Positions 8,601 through 17,813 of a DNA stretch of 64,000 nt are shown piece after piece. A program made the translations under genes and the position numbers. Every line of letters begins with the position of its first letter. The stretch's first letter is position 1. Source of the stretch: Rhizobium redzepovicii (GTDB lineage Bacteria > Pseudomonadota > Alphaproteobacteria > Rhizobiales > Rhizobiaceae). The stretch is taken from positions 62,001 through 126,000 of the forward strand of contig NZ_JAILYH010000019.1 of the NCBI RefSeq assembly GCF_019793435.1, given 5' to 3'. The notes below the pieces were generated by a model that made no database searches, was not told the origin of the DNA, and saw nothing but the letters and a program-made list of their open reading frames with translations.

Positions 8601-9986
8601 ATGAATGTCATGCAGCCTATGCCGGCTGAGACGGCGAATGCCGCTGATCCTCAGGCCGAAATCAGCGCTCGTCTGGAGCGCCTTCCCATCACCCGCGAGG
8701 TATTCTGGGCGCGCAATATCGTCGGCGCGGCAACATTCTTCGACGGCTACACGGTCATCGCCATCGCTTATGCCATGCCCGTCCTCGTCCGCGAGTGGGG
8801 CCTGACACCCTCACAGACAGGCATGATCCTGTCGATGGGCTATCTGGGGCAGTTGATCGGTGCGATCCTGTTTGGCTGGCTTGCCGAGAAGGTCGGCCGG
8901 CTGAAAGTTCTTCTGTTCACGATCCTGCTCTTTGTCAGCATGGATGTCGCATGCCTGTTCGCTGCCGGGGCCGGCATGATGATGGCCTTTCGTTTCGTCC
9001 AGGGGATCGGCACCGGCGGCGAGGTTCCGGTCGCCAGCGCCTATATCAACGAGTTGATCGGGTCGAAGGGGCGCGGCAAGTTCTTCCTCCTCTATGAGGT
9101 CATGTTCCTGCTGGGCCTCGTCGGCGCCGGGCTGATCGGCTACTTCATGGTACCGGTTTACGGCTGGAAGGCGATGTTCATCGTCGGTCTCGTTCCCGCA
9201 ATCATCATGATTCCTCTGCGCTGGTTCCTGAAGGAATCACCGCGTTGGCTGGCTGCCAACGGCCGCTATGGCGCAGCAAACGCTATCGTCACCCGCATGG
9301 AAGAGAGTGCCCGCGCAGCCGGCAAGGAACTGCCCGAGCCGAAGCTCATCCAGGCGCCGGTCCGCCGCAAGTCGGACTGGCGCGAGCTCTTCCAGGGCAT
9401 TTACCTGAAGCGGACGCTTTCCATCTGGGCAATGTGGTTTACCGCCTATACGGTGGCCAACGGTACGATCACCTGGTTGCCGACCCTGTATCGACAGGTC
9501 TTCAATCTGCCGCTTCAAACCAGCATCTTCTATGGTTTCCTGACGTCGGTCGGCGGCGTGATTGCCGCCGTCATCTGCGCGCTGCTCATCGACAAAGTGG
9601 GACGCAAGCGCTGGTACACCGGTGCACTGCTTCTCGCTCCCGTGCCGCTGCTCGCTCTCGCATGGCTCGGCGCGACGTCTCCCATTCAGGTTTTGGTTCT
9701 TGCCGGTCTCGCTTATGCGATTGTCCAGACCGTTACATTCTCCCTGTACCTATACTCGGCAGAGATCTACCCAACGCGCCTCAGGGCACTGGGAACAGGA
9801 ACCGGCAGCGCCTGGCTTCGCTTGGGATCATCGGCCGGTCCGATCCTCGTCGGCACGGTGATGTCTTCCATGGGCATCCAGTATGTCTTTGCGAGCTTCG
9901 CAGCCATTCTGATCGTCGGTGCGATCATCACGGTGTTGTTTGCGGTCGAAACCAAGGATCGCGTGCTGGAGGAGCTTTCTCCGTAA
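8601..9986 (+). CDS. MFS transporter, sugar / aromatic-acid symporter type
   Basis: A 461-residue protein with twelve predicted membrane helices. It carries the MFS motif after helix 2 (GWLAEKVGRLKV), RFVQGIGTGGEVPVAS in helix 4, a repeat of the loop motif in the second half (DKVGRKRW), and SAEIYPTRLRALGTG typical of the sugar porter / AAHS / NiaP-like groups. The start has AGGAGG upstream. It lies 200 bases after the DapA-family gene, probably in one regulated unit with the LacI operator at 7381, so it likely imports the substrate that enzyme handles. The substrate is unknown. Confidence 0.88.
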   Translation: MNVMQPMPAETANAADPQAEISARLERLPITREVFWARNIVGAATFFDGYTVIAIAYAMPVLVREWGLTPSQTGMILSMGYLGQLIGAILFGWLAEKVGRLKVLLFTILLFVSMDVACLFAAGAGMMMAFRFVQGIGTGGEVPVASAYINELIGSKGRGKFFLLYEVMFLLGLVGAGLIGYFMVPVYGWKAMFIVGLVPAIIMIPLRWFLKESPRWLAANGRYGAANAIVTRMEESARAAGKELPEPKLIQAPVRRKSDWRELFQGIYLKRTLSIWAMWFTAYTVANGTITWLPTLYRQVFNLPLQTSIFYGFLTSVGGVIAAVICALLIDKVGRKRWYTGALLLAPVPLLALAWLGATSPIQVLVLAGLAYAIVQTVTFSLYLYSAEIYPTRLRALGTGTGSAWLRLGSSAGPILVGTVMSSMGIQYVFASFAAILIVGAIITVLFAVETKDRVLEELSP

Positions 9987-10010
9987 CGATGCAAATGCGA
10001 TGTCAGCAAT

Positions 10011-10042
10011 TCGTTCTGGCGGGTGAGAACCCGCCAGAACGA
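10011..10042 (+). terminator. Strong hairpin terminator between convergent genes
   Basis: Perfect 14-base arms (10011-10024 and 10029-10042) with a GAGA tetraloop, followed on the plus strand by GCTTTCATTTA. It ends the MFS transcript and, read the other way, may also serve the small secreted-protein gene on the minus strand. Confidence 0.75.
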
Positions 10043-10050
10043 GCTTTCAT

Positions 10051-10350
10051 TTACTCCGGGCAGACTTTGACGCGGTAGGCTTCGCCCCAACGGTCGTAGC
10101 GCCATTCGAGGTGGCAATAGGACGGCCGGTAATAGGTCCGATAGACAGGGTAGGGGCGGTAATAGGGGTAGGCGGGATAGGCCGGGCGGGCGGCCTCGGA
10201 CAACAGGGCGCCGCCGACGACGCCGGCGGCAAGGCCGCCCCAGAAGGCATCGCGTGGACGGGCATCGGCGGTGGTGGCGGTGGCGAGTGAGGCGCCGGCA
10301 AGGGTCAGCGCGATCAGGCCCGTCGCCATGCTCTTATGAAGAACGGACAT
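10051..10350 (-). CDS. Small secreted Gly/Tyr-rich protein
   Basis: A 99-residue protein with a signal peptide (about residues 1-30, ending ATADA). A glycine-zipper-like stretch follows (FWGGLAAGVVGGALL), then a Pro/Tyr-rich segment with YPAYPYYRPYP repeats, and a C-terminal CHLEWRYDRWGEAYRVKVC segment with two cysteines that could pair. Proteins of this build are common in rhizobia and are probably exported to the periplasm or outer membrane. No function is known. The gene is divergent from the hybrid kinase gene. Confidence 0.75.
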   Translation of the reverse strand: MSVLHKSMATGLIALTLAGASLATATTADARPRDAFWGGLAAGVVGGALLSEAARPAYPAYPYYRPYPVYRTYYRPSYCHLEWRYDRWGEAYRVKVCPE

Positions 10351-10659
10351 GCTATTTTCCTTGATCTAGACTGGCTTCCATAAAGCCGTGTTCAGACTCC
10401 GCCCGGATCGCGGCGGCGCGATGGCCGTGCAAGCGGCTCCCGCATTAAATTTTCGTCATGATTTCAACGAAAGTCGGCGCGAAAAGGGAATGTGCGGACG
10501 GTAAGGATTGCAAGTCCGGGTGCACATGTACGGCGGCTTAGCTTGATGAGCCGACTTGTAAAAACACTCTGCTGAAATTTATGGTTAAAACCTTGTTAAA
10601 AGCCTTGGCGTTATAATCTTTGTAGTTGATATTTCATTCATTGCGGGAGCGACAATTTC
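10351..10659. other. Upstream region between the secreted-protein and hybrid-kinase genes
   Basis: No gene is seen here. It contains a dyad TTTCGT-N10-ACGAAA (10451-10472), possibly an operator, and an exact TATAAT at 10612-10617 that could be the -10 box for the kinase gene, although no convincing -35 box sits 16-18 bases upstream. Confidence 0.4.
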
Positions 10660-13600
10660 TTGAAATCAGCCGGGGACATACTGGAATTGGCTTGCCGCCG
10701 GATCGCCGATCTGGACACCCCGGCCTATGTCAAGAACAGCGAACTGCGCTATGTCGCCGTCAACGAGGCCTATGCCGATTTCCTCGGCCGTGAAATTTCC
10801 GATTTCATCGGCAGGCGCAGCCGCGAGCTGTTCGACCGTCCCGAGGAAGAGGAGCGCGAGGATAGGGAGCGCCGCGCGCTGGTGTTCGGCACCGAGGAAA
10901 ACGCCATCTGTTTCGATGCCGCGGGTCTCGGCCACGAGCGCGTCCAGATCGAAAGTTTTTCGCCGTCGCCGGAGCGGGCCTATGTGCTCGGCATTTTCGA
11001 AGGGCGCGAAGCGCCGCGGCGCGCGGTGAACGATAGAGGGGCTGCCGGCAACCCCGGCGCTGCAGCGGATTTTGCCCGTGTGTGCGAGGCGCTGGAAAAG
11101 CTCGACCATCCGATCGGCATCTTTGCCGAGGACGGACGCCCGCTGGTCGTCAACGCCGCCTACCGCAACGGCGCAAAGCCGGCTGCTGCCGGCGATACGG
11201 GCTGGCACGAGAGCGTCAACGAACGCGATCTGCTGCGCACCATCATGGAGGACCTGCCGGTCGCGGTTTTCGTGCGCGACGACAAACATCGCCTCGTCTA
11301 TGCCAATCAATATTACGAGAGCTTCAGCGGCTACGAACGCTCTCAGGTGTTGGGGATGACCGAGCACGAGATGTTCGGGCCGGAGGGTGGAGAGGCGATC
11401 TACCAGGAAAACCGGCTGGCGCTGGAAGATGGGCTGTCGAAGGAGATCGAAAGCCAGATGCCGGGTAGGGATGGCCGCATTCATCCGCTCATCTCGCGGG
11501 TCAACCGCGTCGTGACGGCGGATGGGCGCACCTATGTCGTCGGCTCCTTTTCCAATATCGCGCCGCTTAAGGAGCGAGAGACGGCGCTGATCGAGGCGAA
11601 GAAGCAGGAGGAGGCGCTGCATCGGGATATCGAGAACATCCTGCGCTCGCTGCCGATCGGCGTGCTTATCCTCGATAACGACCACCGGATTCTCTCCGCC
11701 AACGACGAATTTTACAGCATCTGGGAGCTGCCGCTCGACGATCCCTTCGACGGCCGTCATTTCGTCGATGTCATCCGCCGCAATAACGAGCTCGGCCGCT
11801 ACGACGGCACGCAGACGGCGGAAGAGATCTACGCCTTCCGCAAGCACCTGTTCGAGACCGATGAACCGGAACCGATCGAGCTCGGTTGGGCGGGCGGAAA
11901 ATCCGTCATCTTCGACAGCCGGCGCATCTCCAACGACCGGATCCTGCTAACCTACGCCGATATTTCGGCTGTGCGCGAGCGGGAAAAGGAAATTCACGAG
12001 ACGCGCGCTGCGTTGGAGCGGGTCGGCGAAATGATGCGTGATGCCACGCATGCGATGTCGCAGGGGCTTGCCATCGTCCAGGACGGCATCATCAAAATGT
12101 CCAACGAGGCAATGGCCGATATCTTGCGGATTCCGGCTTCCTACATCGAGGCCGGGCAAGGCTGGCTCGGCATGTTCGAATTCTGCGCGGTGCGCGGCGA
12201 TTTCCACGATGCGGCGGACGAGATCCTGCAGGAGTGGCGCGCCAATATCGCCGCGAGGCAGCCGATCTCCACCGTTTTCCATGTCGGCAGCGAGCGCTGG
12301 GTGAACATGGATGCGATGGTCAGCGAGGGACAGCATTGGGTAGCGCTGTTCACCGATGTCACCGATCTGAAGAGCCGTGAGGAGGAACTGCGCCAGCTCT
12401 TGTCGCGCGCCGAAGCCGCCGACCGCGCCAAATCCGAATTCCTCGCCAATATGAGTCATGAGATCCGCACGCCGATGAACGGCGTGCTGGGGATGGCGGA
12501 GCTGCTGGCCAAGACCAATCTCGATACACGCCAGAAGACCTTCGTCGACATCATCGTCAAGTCAGGCAATGCGCTGCTGACGATCATCAACGACATCCTC
12601 GACTTCTCGAAAATCGACGCCGGGCAGATGAAACTGCGCAGAGCCGCCTTCGACATCACCGAAGCGGTGGAGGATGTGGCCACGCTCCTCTCCTCGCATG
12701 CCGCCGAGAAGAACATCGAACTGCTGGTGCGGGCGTCTCCCGATCTGCCCGCCGCCGTGATCGGCGATGCCGGCCGTTTCCGCCAGATCGTCACCAATCT
12801 CGTCGGCAACGCGGTCAAATTCACCGAGCGCGGCCATGTCTTCGTCGATGTCGGGTTCCAGGCGGCCGGGGGCGGCGAGATCATGGCGAGCATCCGCATC
12901 GAGGATACGGGTATCGGCATCCCGGCCGAAAAGCTCGAATCGGTCTTCGACAAATTCTCGCAGGTTGACGCTTCCTCGACCCGGCGGCATGAGGGAACGG
13001 GTCTCGGGCTTGCGATCACCGCCGGCCTCGTCGATCTCTTCGGCGGTTATCTCAATGTCGAGAGCGAATGGGGCAAGGGCTCGGTCTTCACCGTCAACCT
13101 GCCGTTTGCGGTGGCGGCCGCCCGGCTCGAGCCGAAACCGCTGCCGATCAACGTGCAGGGTGCGCGCATCCTTGTTGTCGACGACAATGACGTCAACCGG
13201 CGGATCCTGACCGAGCAGCTGTCGCTTTGGGGCTTCGACGGCGTGGCGGCCGAAGGCGGCGGCACCGGTCTGGCGATCCTGGAGGCGGCTGCCGATCTCG
13301 GCATCACCGTCGATGCCGTTGTGCTCGACTATCACATGCCCGATATGAACGGCGCCGATGTTGCGCGCCGGCTGCGCGCCGATCGCCGCTTCGTCGAGCT
13401 GCCGATCATCTTCCTCACATCGATGGATATTTCAGGCACGGAAAAGGAATTCGCGGCGCTGAACGGCCACGCGCATCTGATGAAGCCGGCGCGCGCCAAC
13501 GTGCTGCGCAACACCGTCGTCGAAGTGGTGCGCGCCAGCCGCGTCAAGCAGGCTTCAGAGGCCGAGATCGCCCGGCTGCAGGCGCAGGCGGACGCGCCTG

Positions 13601-14043
13601 TCCCGCCGCCTGCGCCGGTGCCGCAGCAGCGGGCCGCCGAATTCGTCGACGTGCTCGTCGCCGAGGACAACGAAGTCAACCAGATCGTCTTCACGCAGAT
13701 CCTGCAGGGAACCGGCCTTTCCTTCCTCGTCGTCGACAATGGCGAGGAAGCGGTCGCCGCCTGGGAGCGGCATACGCCGCGGATCATCATGATGGACGTG
13801 TCGATGCCGGTCATGAACGGCCATCAGGCGACCCAGACGATCCGCGAAAGGGAAAAGGGGCAGGGCCACCGGGTGCCGATCATCGGCGTCACTGCCCATG
13901 CACTCGAAAGCGATCGCGAGCTCTGCCTCGATGCCGGCATGGACGACTATATGTCGAAGCCGATCAGCCCCGAACTGCTGGAAGAGAAGATCCGGCAATG
14001 GCTCGGCAAGGACGAGGAGCAGCCGGGGCGTACCAGCTACTGA
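10660..14043 (+). CDS. Soluble PAS-domain hybrid sensor histidine kinase with two receiver domains
   Basis: An 1127-residue protein from a TTG start (GGGAG upstream). Four PAS or PAS-like segments come first (about 1-110, 185-305, 320-430, 450-570). Then come a HisKA domain with phosphate-accepting His600 (NMSHEIRTPMNG), an ATPase domain with N box (NLVGNAVKFTE) and G boxes (DTGIGIP, GTGLGLA), a receiver with Asp890 (VVLDYHMPDMNG), and a second receiver with Asp1046 (MMDVSMPVMNG). There are no membrane helices, so it senses a cytoplasmic signal. There is no phosphotransfer domain and no response-regulator gene next to it, so it probably acts with an HPt protein encoded elsewhere. Its target is unknown. 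It ends five bases from the convergent mnmD. Confidence 0.93.
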   Translation: MKSAGDILELACRRIADLDTPAYVKNSELRYVAVNEAYADFLGREISDFIGRRSRELFDRPEEEEREDRERRALVFGTEENAICFDAAGLGHERVQIESFSPSPERAYVLGIFEGREAPRRAVNDRGAAGNPGAAADFARVCEALEKLDHPIGIFAEDGRPLVVNAAYRNGAKPAAAGDTGWHESVNERDLLRTIMEDLPVAVFVRDDKHRLVYANQYYESFSGYERSQVLGMTEHEMFGPEGGEAIYQENRLALEDGLSKEIESQMPGRDGRIHPLISRVNRVVTADGRTYVVGSFSNIAPLKERETALIEAKKQEEALHRDIENILRSLPIGVLILDNDHRILSANDEFYSIWELPLDDPFDGRHFVDVIRRNNELGRYDGTQTAEEIYAFRKHLFETDEPEPIELGWAGGKSVIFDSRRISNDRILLTYADISAVREREKEIHETRAALERVGEMMRDATHAMSQGLAIVQDGIIKMSNEAMADILRIPASYIEAGQGWLGMFEFCAVRGDFHDAADEILQEWRANIAARQPISTVFHVGSERWVNMDAMVSEGQHWVALFTDVTDLKSREEELRQLLSRAEAADRAKSEFLANMSHEIRTPMNGVLGMAELLAKTNLDTRQKTFVDIIVKSGNALLTIINDILDFSKIDAGQMKLRRAAFDITEAVEDVATLLSSHAAEKNIELLVRASPDLPAAVIGDAGRFRQIVTNLVGNAVKFTERGHVFVDVGFQAAGGGEIMASIRIEDTGIGIPAEKLESVFDKFSQVDASSTRRHEGTGLGLAITAGLVDLFGGYLNVESEWGKGSVFTVNLPFAVAAARLEPKPLPINVQGARILVVDDNDVNRRILTEQLSLWGFDGVAAEGGGTGLAILEAAADLGITVDAVVLDYHMPDMNGADVARRLRADRRFVELPIIFLTSMDISGTEKEFAALNGHAHLMKPARANVLRNTVVEVVRASRVKQASEAEIARLQAQADAPVPPPAPVPQQRAAEFVDVLVAEDNEVNQIVFTQILQGTGLSFLVVDNGEEAVAAWERHTPRIIMMDVSMPVMNGHQATQTIREREKGQGHRVPIIGVTAHALESDRELCLDAGMDDYMSKPISPELLEEKIRQWLGKDEEQPGRTSY

Positions 14044-14048
14044 TCTGC

Positions 14049-14777
14049 TTACTTGCCGGATGCCTTGATGCCACAAAGCATTTCGCGTTTGCCGGCGAAG
14101 CCTTGGCGGCGCTCGACGGAAAAACCTGCGGCGATGAGATTTCGGCGCACGAAACCGGCGGCCGCATAAGTGGCGAAGGTGCCGCCGGGTGCCGCTTTCT
14201 CACAGACCAGCCGCATCAGTTCCTCCGACCACATGTCGCCGTTGCGCGACGGGGCGAAGCCGTCGAGATACCAGGCGTCGAAGCCGGGCTTTGCGGCCGC
14301 GACGCCTTCGAGTGCTGCGCCGCAGACGACGCTGAGCCTCGTCTGCTCGTCGAGGTCGAGCGAGACCGTATCGGCAGGCGTTTCCGGCCAGGACGCCGTC
14401 AGCGCCTGGCGTTCGGCATCGATCTCCGGCCAGTGCGACAGCGCCCGGCCGATCTCCTCGCCGCGCATCGGGTGGAGTTCGAAGGAGATGAAATGCAGAT
14501 GCTGGCCGGCTGCGCGATGCTGCGTCCATTGCCGCCAGGTCTCGGCGAAGTTCAGGCCGGTGCCGAAGCCGAGTTCGCCGATCACGAACGTCCGTCGCCC
14601 GTTCCAGCGCTCCGGCAGCCCGTTGCCGGCGAGGAAGACATGGCCGCATTCCAGCCGACCGTCCGTCTGGCAATAAAAATGATCGCCAAAGGCGGTGGAA
14701 TAAGGCATATCGCCGTCGCGCCATTCGAGCGGCTGCGGCGCGCCCGCGCCAATCTGATCGGGGTTCACGTCTGTCAT
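14049..14777 (-). CDS. mnmD: tRNA 5-methylaminomethyl-2-thiouridine methyltransferase domain protein (MnmD / MnmC2)
   Basis: A 242-residue SAM-dependent methyltransferase. The SAM-binding loop is GELGFGTGLNF (67-77) and the family motif is DAWYLDGFAPSRNGDMW (about 166-182). It matches the N-terminal half of E. coli MnmC, which methylates the wobble-uridine aminomethyl group in tRNA. Here the half stands alone. Its start codon overlaps that of the divergent FAD oxidoreductase gene by two bases (CATG at 14775-14778), and that gene resembles the other half of MnmC. No fused MnmC is needed if both halves work together. Confidence 0.88.
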   Translation of the reverse strand: MTDVNPDQIGAGAPQPLEWRDGDMPYSTAFGDHFYCQTDGRLECGHVFLAGNGLPERWNGRRTFVIGELGFGTGLNFAETWRQWTQHRAAGQHLHFISFELHPMRGEEIGRALSHWPEIDAERQALTASWPETPADTVSLDLDEQTRLSVVCGAALEGVAAAKPGFDAWYLDGFAPSRNGDMWSEELMRLVCEKAAPGGTFATYAAAGFVRRNLIAAGFSVERRQGFAGKREMLCGIKASGK

Positions 14778-15954
14778 GGAAAAAGCCGATAATCCTCGGC
14801 CGGTCTCAGGTCAATCATCCTGCGAATTGCTGATCGTCGGCGGCGGCATCATGGGTCTCTGGGCAGCCGTTCATGCCGAACGCCGCGGCATCGATACGAT
14901 CGTAGCCGACGCCGGCAGGTTGGGCGGGGGCGCAAGCGGTGGCCTGCTCGGCGCGCTGATGCCGCATATGCCGGATCGGTGGTCTGAGAAGAAGCAGTTC
15001 CAATTCGATGCGCTGGTCTCGCTCGAGGCCGAGATCGCGACGCTCGAAGCGATGACGGGGCTTTCGGCGGGCTATCGCCGTTCGGGACGGCTGATCCCGC
15101 TGCCGAAGCCGCATCTCGAGATAATCGCGCGCCGCCACTGCGAGGACGCCGAACGCCATTGGCAGGCCGACGCGCGCCGGTTCCACTGGCATGTGTTCGA
15201 CACTCCGCCGGTCGGCGGCTGGATCGAGGCGTCGGCCGGCGAGAGCGGCTTCATACATGACACGCTCGCCGCCCGCGTCGCGCCACGTTCGCTGATCGCG
15301 GCACTCGTCACCTTGCTGCGGCAGGCCAAACGTGTACGCATTCTGGAGCATGCAGCCGTTGCCGGCCTTGATCCGGATCGCGGCGTGGCTGAGATAGGCG
15401 GCGAAACTATCGCTTTCCGTCACTGCATCCTGGCCGCTGGCCATCAATCCTTTCCGTTGCTGCAGGGCCTCACGCCGGGGTTGAAACAGCCGCTCGGCCA
15501 GCCGGTCAAGGGGCAGGCGGCGCTGCTGAAAGCCGATCTCGACCCGGCGCTGCCGACGATCTTTCTCGACGGGCTCTATGTCGTAGCGCATGAGGGCGGT
15601 TATGCGGCGATCGGCAGTACCAGCGAGAATCGTTTCGACGATCCCACTTCGACCGATGGCCAACTCGACGCGCTGATCGGCGCGGCGCGGGAGATTGTGC
15701 CGGCACTCCACGACGCTGCCGTCGTCGAACGCTGGGCCGGGCTTCGCCCGAAGGCGGTCGACCGCGATCCGATGATCGGCCGCCATCCCGAGCACTCGCG
15801 CCTCATCGCGCTGACCGGCGGTTTCAAGGTCAGCTTCGGCCTGGCCCACCGGCTGGCGGAAGCGGCGATATGTATCGCAGGCGATAGAGACTGCGGGTTT
15901 GCACTTCCGGAAAGCTTCGATATTTCAAGTCATATCGCGGTGGCTTCACGTTAA
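14776..15954 (+). CDS. mnmC: FAD-dependent oxidoreductase of the DAO family, MnmC1-like
   Basis: A 392-residue protein with an FAD-binding Rossmann motif (IVGGGIMGLWAA, residues 20-31) and the DAO-family C-terminal part (RWAGLRPKAVDRDPMIG, LTGGFKVSFGLAHRLAE). It resembles the C-terminal half of MnmC, which removes the carboxymethyl group from cmnm5(s2)U34 in tRNA; MnmD then methylates the product. The gene position supports this role: it is divergent from mnmD with overlapping start codons. The alternative is a general D-amino-acid-oxidase-like enzyme, so the symbol is inferred from context. Confidence 0.8.
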   Translation: MEKADNPRPVSGQSSCELLIVGGGIMGLWAAVHAERRGIDTIVADAGRLGGGASGGLLGALMPHMPDRWSEKKQFQFDALVSLEAEIATLEAMTGLSAGYRRSGRLIPLPKPHLEIIARRHCEDAERHWQADARRFHWHVFDTPPVGGWIEASAGESGFIHDTLAARVAPRSLIAALVTLLRQAKRVRILEHAAVAGLDPDRGVAEIGGETIAFRHCILAAGHQSFPLLQGLTPGLKQPLGQPVKGQAALLKADLDPALPTIFLDGLYVVAHEGGYAAIGSTSENRFDDPTSTDGQLDALIGAAREIVPALHDAAVVERWAGLRPKAVDRDPMIGRHPEHSRLIALTGGFKVSFGLAHRLAEAAICIAGDRDCGFALPESFDISSHIAVASR

Positions 15955-16068
15955 ACGTGAATTCGGCGCCGCTTCGTTTCGTTATTCTGTCATGCAAATC
16001 ACCTATCTGCTTGCGCATCGACAGCGCCTGAGATCACCGGCGCTCCTTTTCCTGATGGAGGAAATCGC

Positions 16069-16776
16069 ATGCGCTATGCCATTTGCTTCACGCCCCCGGC
16101 GAGCGACCCGCTATCGCTTATGGCCGCCCATTGGCTTGGCCGAAACGTGTTTTCAGGTGAGATGCTGGAGCCTCCGGCGGTGCGCGGCCTCGGCATTCAT
16201 GAGATTGCCTTCCATACGGCCGTGCCGCGGCGCTATGGTTTTCATGGCCTTTTGAAAGCGCCGTTCCACCTGTGTCCGGAACTGTCCGAATCGCAACTCC
16301 TGCGCGACCTCATGCGTTTTTCCGGGACTGTCCTTCCCTTCCAGATTCCGCGCCTCGAAGTCGCCCGGCTCGGCAATTTCTACAGCCTGCTGCCGAGTGT
16401 TCCCTGCGAGCGGATTCAATATCTCGCTTCGGCGATCGTGCAGGAATTCGACCGTTTCCGCGCGCCGCTGAGCGAGGCCGACATCGAACGCAGCGATCCG
16501 GATGGCTTGTCGGCCGCGCAGTTCTCAAACCTGCATCGCTGGGGCAATCCTTACGTGATGGAGGAATTCCGCTTCCATATGCCGGTGACAGGCCCGGTCA
16601 ACGCGATCGACATGCCGCGCATCGAGCCAGCGCTGCGGATGATTTTCGAGCCTGTGCTCAGCGAACCAGTCCTGGTTTCGAACGTGGCGCTGATGATCGA
16701 AGAGGGCACCGGCGGTCCTTTCCGCGTTCATTCTCTGCACCCGATGGGCAAGGTCAGCGCGCGCAAGATCGCCTGA
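16069..16776 (+). CDS. DUF1045 protein, 2H-phosphoesterase-like
   Basis: A 235-residue protein resembling the DUF1045 family, which is often linked to phosphonate genes. Two His-centred motifs are visible, HGLLKAPFHL (His59) and FRFHMPVTG (His170), spaced and shaped as in 2H (LigT-like) phosphoesterases that act on cyclic or 2',3' phosphates. No phosphonate gene is nearby. The gene precedes puuE by 113 bases on the same strand and could be transcribed with the ureide operon, but a promoter may lie between them. The substrate is unknown. Confidence 0.78.
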   Translation: MRYAICFTPPASDPLSLMAAHWLGRNVFSGEMLEPPAVRGLGIHEIAFHTAVPRRYGFHGLLKAPFHLCPELSESQLLRDLMRFSGTVLPFQIPRLEVARLGNFYSLLPSVPCERIQYLASAIVQEFDRFRAPLSEADIERSDPDGLSAAQFSNLHRWGNPYVMEEFRFHMPVTGPVNAIDMPRIEPALRMIFEPVLSEPVLVSNVALMIEEGTGGPFRVHSLHPMGKVSARKIA

Positions 16777-16889
16777 CAAGAGATAAGCTAACGTATTGCG
16801 CAGAAAGGATAAAAATCCGCTGCGCAGTTTCCGTCTCGACATTCCGGCTGCGGATGCTACCGTTCTTCGTCTTTTCAGAAGGTGATTTG

Positions 16890-17813
16890 ATGGTATCCGA
16901 GACTTATCCGCGCAATCTCGTCGGCTACGGGCGTCAGACGCCCGATCCGAAATGGCCTGAAGAGGCACACGTCGCCGTGCAGTTCGTCATCAATTACGAG
17001 GAGGGCGGCGAAAGCTCGATCCTCGACGGGGATCCGGCGTCCGAAAACCTGCTGTCGGAGATCGTCGGCGCGGCGGCCTGGCCTGGGCAGCGCAATCTCA
17101 ACATGGAATCGATCTACGAATATGGTTCGCGCGCCGGTTTCTGGCGGCTCTGGCGGATGTTCACCGATCTCAAGGTGCAAGCGACCGTCTACGGCGTGAC
17201 GCTGGCGATGGCGCGCAACCCCGAGGCCGTCGCGGCGATGAAGGAAGCCGGCTGGGAGATCGCCAGCCACGGTTACCGCTGGCTGGAATATAAGGATTTT
17301 CCGGAAGACTTGGAGCGCAAGCATATCCTCGAAGCCGTGCGCCTGCACACCGAACTGACCGGCGAGCGGCCCTACGGCATGTATCAGGGCAAGCCCTCCG
17401 ACAATACGCTGCGGCTGGTGCAGGAGGAGGGCGGCTTCCTCTATTCCTCCGATTCCTATGCCGACGACCTGCCTTTCTGGGTGAAGGGCGTCGACGGGAA
17501 ACCTTTCCTGATCATTCCCTACACACTCGAAACCAACGACATGCGTTTCGCGACGCCGCAGGGCTTCAACACCGGCGATCAGTTCTTCACCTATCTCAAG
17601 GATGCCTTCGATACGCTTTATGAGGAAGGCAAGGCGGGCAGCCCGAAGATGATGTCGGTCGGCCTGCATTGCCGTCTCGTCGGGCGCCCCGGCCGGGCGG
17701 CGGCGCTGAAGCGCTTCATCGAATATGTGCTGAAACACGACAAGGTCTGGATTCCGCGCCGCATCGAGATCGCCGCGCATTGGCACAAGCATCATCAGCC
17801 GGACGCGATCTGA
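16890..17813 (+). CDS. puuE: Allantoinase PuuE (polysaccharide-deacetylase fold)
   Basis: A 307-residue NodB-fold hydrolase resembling the metal-independent allantoinase PuuE, with NYEEGGESSILDGD near the N-terminus, GWEIASHGYRW in the middle and a GLHCRLVGRPGR segment near the C-terminus. It opens the hydantoin ring of (S)-allantoin to give allantoate. The start at 16890 follows AGAAGG. Its TGA stop overlaps the ATG of uraD by one base, so the two are translationally coupled. It is the first clear gene of the ureide operon puuE-uraD-(HepT-like)-allA-uraH. Confidence 0.92.
   Translation: MVSETYPRNLVGYGRQTPDPKWPEEAHVAVQFVINYEEGGESSILDGDPASENLLSEIVGAAAWPGQRNLNMESIYEYGSRAGFWRLWRMFTDLKVQATVYGVTLAMARNPEAVAAMKEAGWEIASHGYRWLEYKDFPEDLERKHILEAVRLHTELTGERPYGMYQGKPSDNTLRLVQEEGGFLYSSDSYADDLPFWVKGVDGKPFLIIPYTLETNDMRFATPQGFNTGDQFFTYLKDAFDTLYEEGKAGSPKMMSVGLHCRLVGRPGRAAALKRFIEYVLKHDKVWIPRRIEIAAHWHKHHQPDAI

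Noticed and set aside
13227..14792. Open frame of 521 codons on the plus strand crossing the hybrid kinase end and mnmD
   Set aside because: Arg/Ala-rich frameshifted translation of the kinase receivers followed by antisense of mnmD.
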